From Microbacterium sp. H83 (GTDB lineage Bacteria; Actinomycetota; Actinomycetes; Actinomycetales; Microbacteriaceae): a stretch of DNA of 64,000 nucleotides. The notes beneath the pieces were generated by a model. It was not told the origin of the DNA. It did not search any database and worked only from the letters and a program-made list of their open reading frames with translations. The stretch lies in NCBI RefSeq assembly GCF_001650405.1, contig NZ_LWCU01000055.1:57927-121926 (forward strand), read 5' to 3'. Of the stretch, positions 59,829 to 64,000 are shown one piece after another; the stretch's first letter is position 1; every line of letters starts with the position of its first letter. The translations under genes were made by a program, and so were the position numbers.

Positions 59829-60916
59829 GCTCCGCAACCGCACCCACCCCCACAACGACCACCCGCCGCCTGTCGACCCTCGACCGCTGGTTGCCGCTGT
59901 GGATCGGACTGGCCATGGTCGCCGGAATCCTCGTCGGCCGCTTCATCCCTGGCGTCTCCGAGCTCCTCGCCCACATCGAAGTCGGCGGCATCTCCGTGCC
60001 GATCGCGCTCGGCCTGCTGGTGATGATGTACCCCGTCCTCGCGAAGGTCCGCTACGACAAAGTCGCCGCCGTCACCGGCGACAAGAAGCTCCTCATCTCC
60101 TCGCTCGCACTGAACTGGGTCGTCGGACCGGCACTGATGTTCGCCCTCGCCTGGGCGTTCCTTCCCGATCTCCCCGAGTACCGCACCGGCCTCATCATCG
60201 TGGGCCTGGCCCGGTGCATCGCGATGGTCGTCATCTGGAACGATCTCGCCTGCGGTGACCGAGAAGCCGCCGCCGTCCTCGTCGCCATCAACTCCGTGTT
60301 CCAGGTCATCGCCTTCTCCCTCCTCGGGTGGTTCTACCTCACTGTGCTCCCCGGATGGCTTGGACTGGACTCGCAGGGACTGGAGATCTCGATCTGGCAG
60401 ATCGCACTCAACGTGCTCGTCTTCCTCGGAATCCCCCTGATCGCCGGTTTCGCGTCCCGCCTGATCGGGGAGCGTGCGAAGGGCCGCGACTGGTACGAGG
60501 ACACGTTCCTTCCGAAGATCGGACCGTGGGCGCTGTACGGCCTGCTGTTCACGATCGTGCTGCTGTTCGCCCTGCAGGGTGAGCAGGTCACCAACCGGCC
60601 GTGGGATGTGGCCCGCATCGCCCTGCCGCTGTTGGCGTACTTCGCCGTGATGTGGTTCATCGGACTGTTCACCGGGAAGGCGCTCGGGCTCGGATACGCC
60701 CGATCCTCCACTCTGGCGTTCACGGCCGCGGGCAACAACTTTGAACTCGCCATCGCCGTCGCCATCGGCACCTTCGGGGCCGCCTCCGGTCAGGCCCTCG
60801 CCGGCGTCGTCGGCCCACTGATCGAGGTCCCCGTGCTCGTCGGACTCGTCTACGTCTCCCTGTGGGCGGCCCGGCGCTGGTTCCACACCAACCCGTACAC
60901 CGCTGAAAGGATGTAG
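59825..60916 (+). CDS. acr3: ACR3-family arsenite efflux permease
   Basis: A 363-aa inner-membrane pump with ten TM segments. GLARCIAMVVIWNDLACGD holds the essential Cys of TM4, VLVAINSVFQVIAFSL follows, and FTAAGNNFELAIAVAIGTFG is the TM9 signature. It expels arsenite using the proton gradient. Overlaps trxA by four bases. Equivalent genes are also called arsB. Confidence 0.95.
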   Translation: MSSATAPTPTTTTRRLSTLDRWLPLWIGLAMVAGILVGRFIPGVSELLAHIEVGGISVPIALGLLVMMYPVLAKVRYDKVAAVTGDKKLLISSLALNWVVGPALMFALAWAFLPDLPEYRTGLIIVGLARCIAMVVIWNDLACGDREAAAVLVAINSVFQVIAFSLLGWFYLTVLPGWLGLDSQGLEISIWQIALNVLVFLGIPLIAGFASRLIGERAKGRDWYEDTFLPKIGPWALYGLLFTIVLLFALQGEQVTNRPWDVARIALPLLAYFAVMWFIGLFTGKALGLGYARSSTLAFTAAGNNFELAIAVAIGTFGAASGQALAGVVGPLIEVPVLVGLVYVSLWAARRWFHTNPYTAERM

Positions 60917-60918
60917 CC

Positions 60919-61914
60919 ATGAACGTCACGCTGACGACCACCGGCGACACCTGCAGTCCCGTCGCCACCCACGCGATCGGCGTCGACGCCGCCACTTCGG
61001 TTGCGGCGACGCTGAAAGCGCTGTCCGACCCGCTCAGACTGCGCATGCTGTCCGCCATCGCCTCCGACCCCCGCGGAGAGTCGTGTGTGTGCGACCTGGC
61101 CGAACTCGCCGACGTCTCCCAGCCCACCGTCTCGCACCATCTGAAAGTCCTCAAAGACGTGGATGTCCTCGTCTCCGAGCGGCGCGGCACCTGGGTCTGG
61201 TACCGCATCAACCCGAACCGCCGCGGCGCGGTCACCGCACTCCTGGACTCGTTCGCGCCCGCGACCGTGAGTGAGCCGTGGAGCGTTGAGCGCACGGACG
61301 CAAACACACGACCCGACTTCGACGCGCGCGTGACTCATCTTGCTGACGAGCTCGCCGACGAGATCCCGGAGATCGACGCCGACGTGGTGCTCACCATCGT
61401 CCGCGAGTCGTACACGTCCCTTGCCCGCACTGCTCGCGTCACCTCTGCATTGATCCCCTTGACCGAGAGGTTCGCCCGGCAGCGCCTCGCTGACCTCACC
61501 AGGGACCGCGACGCCTCCGTCCCGCAGGTGCTGTTCGTGTGCGTTGCGAACGCCGGACGCTCCCAGCTCGCCGCAGCACTCGTGAATCAGATCAGCGGCG
61601 GTAAGGTCGTTGCACGTTCCGCAGGGTCGAATCCCGCGGACGTCATCCACCCCCACGTCCGATCGCTGCTCACGGACATCGAAGGTGACATTGCCGCTGA
61701 CCGGTATCCCAAGCCGCTCACCGACGACGCGGTGCGTGCGGCAGATGTGGTTGTCACGATGGGCTGCGGGGACGTCTGCCCGATCATCCCCGGCGTTCGG
61801 TACGACGACTGGGCGGTGGGTGACCCCGCTCTCGCGTCTCGCGAAGGCGTCGAAGCGATCCGTGACGATATCGCCGCACGCGTCCATGTTCTCGTGGACG
61901 ACCTTCTCCTCTAA
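60919..61914 (+). CDS. ArsR-ArsC fusion protein
   Basis: A 331-aa protein. Residues 20-110 are a complete ArsR (ALSDPLRLRMLSAI, ESCVCDLAELADVSQPTVSH with the CVC metal-binding pair). A three-helix bundle (THLADELADEIPEIDADVVL) links it to an arsenate reductase from residue 200 with loop VCVANAGRSQLAA and Cys pair MGCGDVCPIIPG. A sensor-repressor and its detoxifying enzyme are joined. It follows the ACR3 stop by two bases. Confidence 0.92.
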   Translation: MNVTLTTTGDTCSPVATHAIGVDAATSVAATLKALSDPLRLRMLSAIASDPRGESCVCDLAELADVSQPTVSHHLKVLKDVDVLVSERRGTWVWYRINPNRRGAVTALLDSFAPATVSEPWSVERTDANTRPDFDARVTHLADELADEIPEIDADVVLTIVRESYTSLARTARVTSALIPLTERFARQRLADLTRDRDASVPQVLFVCVANAGRSQLAAALVNQISGGKVVARSAGSNPADVIHPHVRSLLTDIEGDIAADRYPKPLTDDAVRAADVVVTMGCGDVCPIIPGVRYDDWAVGDPALASREGVEAIRDDIAARVHVLVDDLLL

Positions 61915-61942
61915 CCCCTCTACCGCCCATTCAGGAGCAAAC

Positions 61943-62350
61943 ATGACTGACACCACCGTTAAGCCTTCCGTCCTCTTCGTCTGCGTTCACAACGCCGGAC
62001 GGTCGCAGATGGCGGCCGGGTTCCTTCGCGAGATCGCTGGCGACCGTATCGAAGTTCGCTCGGCCGGGTCCATGCCTGCGGATCAGATCAACCCCACCGC
62101 CGTCGACGCGATGCAGGAACTTGGTATCGACATCACCGCCGAGCAGCCCAAGGTCCTCACCACCGAGGCGGTGCAGGCCTCTGACGTCGTGATCACCATG
62201 GGGTGTGGCGACGCGTGCCCGTTCTTCCCCGGAAAGCGCTACGAAGACTGGAAGCTCGACGACCCCGCTGGTCAGGGCATCGACGCCGTGCGGCCCATCC
62301 GCGACGATATCCGTGGCCGCATCGAACAGCTGGTGAGCGAGCTCCTCTGA
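61943..62350 (+). CDS. arsC: Arsenate reductase (thioredoxin-coupled type)
   Basis: A 135-aa free-standing reductase. Catalytic loop VCVHNAGRSQMAAGFL, the Arg in RSAGS, and the second Cys pair MGCGDACPFFPG are intact. It converts arsenate to arsenite for ACR3. CAGGAG lies seven bases before the ATG. Last gene of the trxB operon. Confidence 0.95.
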   Translation: MTDTTVKPSVLFVCVHNAGRSQMAAGFLREIAGDRIEVRSAGSMPADQINPTAVDAMQELGIDITAEQPKVLTTEAVQASDVVITMGCGDACPFFPGKRYEDWKLDDPAGQGIDAVRPIRDDIRGRIEQLVSELL

Positions 62351-62542
62351 GAAGTCCACGGGCTCGACAATCCGCGACGCTGACGTGAGTGGCGAGTCGG
62401 CAGTGCGATCTTGGTCAGGCCTTCATCGCTTCTCGACTCGCTCGCGTTTGGGCGAGCAGCGAACACGTGAGCCTCTGACCTTCGTGCTCGAAGGGTTCAG
62501 GGTCGCCAACCGCAAGCTCGATGGCGTTGGCACCTAGAGTCG
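62351..62542. other. Gap between arsC and zinc-finger gene
   Basis: No clear feature. A leftward frame (62415-62609; ANAIELAVGDPEPFEHEG) has some coding character but overlaps the next gene, and I do not recognise it. Confidence 0.3.
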
Positions 62543-64000
62543 CTATTTCCGGCAGTCGGGGCAGCGGGCGTGAGGCCTGCGGGTTCTGGTCTGAACTCTC
62601 GATGGCCACGTATACCCGCAGGCACAGTGCCAGGTGACTTTTCTCCCCGATCCGACAGTGACCTCGGTGGGTGAGAGGGCGTTAGAGGCATCCCACTGCG
62701 CTGCGAGATCGGGTCGCAGGGTTGCAAGGTCAGTCTCCCCTGGGATGGGTAGCTTTCCTGCGCAGTACGGGCAGCCGCAGCCGGACGTCCGGTTTTTGAC
62801 TGTCGCGGGCCACGAGTGATTGCGGTGGCAGATCCACGACACTTTCACGTGGGAGGAGACCGTGACCTGATTTGGGGAGCAGTCGTTGCTGGGATCCCAC
62901 TGTGCGGCGATGTCGGGCCGCAGTGTCGCGAGGTCAGTGGCTCCCGGGATAGCGACCCGGCCGGAGCATGAGGGGCACCCCGAGCCCGCGTGTCGGTTGG
63001 CGACGGTCGCTGGCCACGTGTGATTCTCAGCGCAGCGCCACTGGGCTTCATAGGAGCTACTGACGGCCACTTCGGAGGGTGTTCGGTCGTTCGCCCCCGC
63101 TTTGTGGTCCCATTCCGAAGCCAGATGAGGGTCGAGAGTTCCTAAGTCGTTGAATCCCGCGAGGACGACGCGATTCGCGCAGACGGGGCATCCCGTCTTG
63201 TCCTTCGTGCGACCCCAGACGGGAAGCTCCCACGTGTGACTCAGCGCGCAACGCCATACTGCGGGGTAATCCGAACCCGCGGTGACCTCGCTCGGAGTCT
63301 TGGAGTTCGCGCGGTCCCATTGTTCGGCGAGTTGAGGGTGGGTGGTGGCGAGGTCGTTGAAACCGGCGAGGGTGCGTTGATTGGAGCAGTACGGGCACCC
63401 GTGTCCTGAGCAACGGTCGCCGACAGCCGCGTCCCAGCTGTGGTCGCAGGGGCCGTGCCACCAGACGACGCGGTCGGATCCGGGGGTGACTGTCTCCGGG
63501 GTGATGGAGCTGTCGTTGAGTTCGTGATCCCACTCTGCTGCGAGGCCGGGGTGAAGGGTGGCTAAATCTGTTTCACCCGGTATCGCCCGGCTACCGCTGC
63601 AATAGGGGCATCTGCTTTCTTGCGTGGTGCGGGAGCGCACCTGGGCGGGCCAGGTGTGCTCGTGAGCAGTACACCTCCAGTTGATTTTCCGGGCGGAGGT
63701 GGCGCTCACGTGATGGGGGTCCCCACGGTTGGCTCCTGGGGTGGTGTCCCATTCCGCGGCGATGTCTGGCCGCAGGGTGCCGAGGTCGGTGTGTCCCGGC
63801 CAGAAGTCCATGCCGATGCAATATTCGCAGTTGGTCTCGGCAGAGCCTCGCACGTGGGGGCTTGCTTCCCAGGAGTGCCCCTCCTCGCACAACCACCAGG
63901 CTTTGTGGGAGACGTCGACTCCGGACCAGGGGTCGCGGGTGGGCGGGTTGCGATCCCAGTCCCATTCGGAGATGGCTTTCGGGTGGCGGAGGATCCACAG
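62543..64000 (-). CDS. Multi-repeat treble-clef zinc-ribbon protein, partial (5' end beyond window)
   Basis: At least 485 residues of a frame that stays open to the window edge. Seven repeats of about 65 residues each contain RPDIAAEWD-like, then W(R/H)C...H.W...V..R, then CPYC. Each therefore offers a four-ligand zinc site of the treble-clef type (DUF4379-like). Linkers ATDLATL and GETDLATL recur between units. Such repeat proteins are of unknown function and are common in accessory DNA of actinobacteria. The start is not visible. Confidence 0.85.
   Translation of the reverse strand: MWILRHPKAISEWDWDRNPPTRDPWSGVDVSHKAWWLCEEGHSWEASPHVRGSAETNCEYCIGMDFWPGHTDLGTLRPDIAAEWDTTPGANRGDPHHVSATSARKINWRCTAHEHTWPAQVRSRTTQESRCPYCSGSRAIPGETDLATLHPGLAAEWDHELNDSSITPETVTPGSDRVVWWHGPCDHSWDAAVGDRCSGHGCPYCSNQRTLAGFNDLATTHPQLAEQWDRANSKTPSEVTAGSDYPAVWRCALSHTWELPVWGRTKDKTGCPVCANRVVLAGFNDLGTLDPHLASEWDHKAGANDRTPSEVAVSSSYEAQWRCAENHTWPATVANRHAGSGCPSCSGRVAIPGATDLATLRPDIAAQWDPSNDCSPNQVTVSSHVKVSWICHRNHSWPATVKNRTSGCGCPYCAGKLPIPGETDLATLRPDLAAQWDASNALSPTEVTVGSGRKVTWHCACGYTWPSRVQTRTRRPHARCPDCRK

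Noticed and set aside
62543..64000. CRISPR-like repetition seen in the DNA
   Set aside because: The repetition is at protein level (zinc-finger units), with diverged DNA and no constant repeat length or spacers.
1..64000. tRNA, rRNA and riboswitches
   Set aside because: No cloverleaf with a T-loop core, rRNA segment or recognisable riboswitch core was found by eye; a covariance-model scan would be decisive.

Overview
This window looks like chromosome from a high-G+C actinobacterium of the family Microbacteriaceae, probably Microbacterium. The grounds are G/C-saturated third codon positions, a DUF222/HNH '13E12-repeat' protein, a DUF7882 protein, mycobacterial-style ABC1 and CsbD genes, and an actinobacterial type of arsenic locus. 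This is a judgement from gene content; no search was run. I see no rRNA, tRNA, CRISPR array or insertion sequence.

Region A (1-22.4 kb) is ordinary core and semi-core sequence: panC (3' end) and panB; a DUF2975/XRE pair; an MFS exporter with a divergent winged-helix regulator; a DUF222 HNH protein; an SDR/XRE pair divergent from a methionine aminopeptidase; a family 2 glycosyltransferase; a PadR regulator followed by an ABC1/UbiB kinase; a Fic protein; a BCCT transporter; an SDR-DUF2867 protein; a stress-like set (small membrane protein, CsbD, MHS-family MFS); two MarR regulators; DUF7882; and another MFS transporter.

Region B (22.4-37.1 kb) is a catabolic locus. A binding-protein-dependent ABC importer (no ATPase encoded) and an alpha/beta hydrolase run rightward. 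An HpcH/HpaI aldolase, an SDR and a histidinol-dehydrogenase-like enzyme run leftward. A LacI regulator is followed by a double NTF2-like protein, a double cupin and a nitrilase-family amidase. A LysR regulator faces a second histidinol-dehydrogenase-like gene, and a second SDR closes the locus. ATACGTAT-cored palindromes precede three of the transcription units, so I infer one LacI regulon. The substrate cannot be read from the sequence; the enzyme set resembles polyol or sulfonated-diol oxidation followed by aldol cleavage and amide hydrolysis.

Region C (37.25-47.4 kb) is visibly less G+C-rich and looks acquired. It holds a truncated gene remnant at its left edge, an unknown 267-aa protein, a RES-toxin/antitoxin pair, a giant protein with a C-terminal PD-(D/E)XK nuclease motif, an orphan paralogue of the RES antitoxin, and a NACHT-type STAND NTPase fused to an Mrr-like nuclease domain. 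This is the best candidate for an undescribed defence system.

Region D (47.4-62.4 kb) is a large arsenic/phosphate island: ArsR; an HTH-ArsC fusion; an unusual winged-helix regulator with a pseudo-receiver; PstSCAB behind a PHO-box-like repeat; a NADH-oxidase-like flavoprotein; MFS plus ArsR; an ArsO-like flavoprotein; a 52-aa Cys-containing peptide; a cysteine-poor ArsC relative; TrxB/TrxA; an ACR3 arsenite pump; an ArsR-ArsC fusion; and a free-standing ArsC. Together they would take up phosphate selectively, reduce arsenate with thioredoxin, and export arsenite. The window ends inside a protein built of repeated treble-clef zinc fingers.
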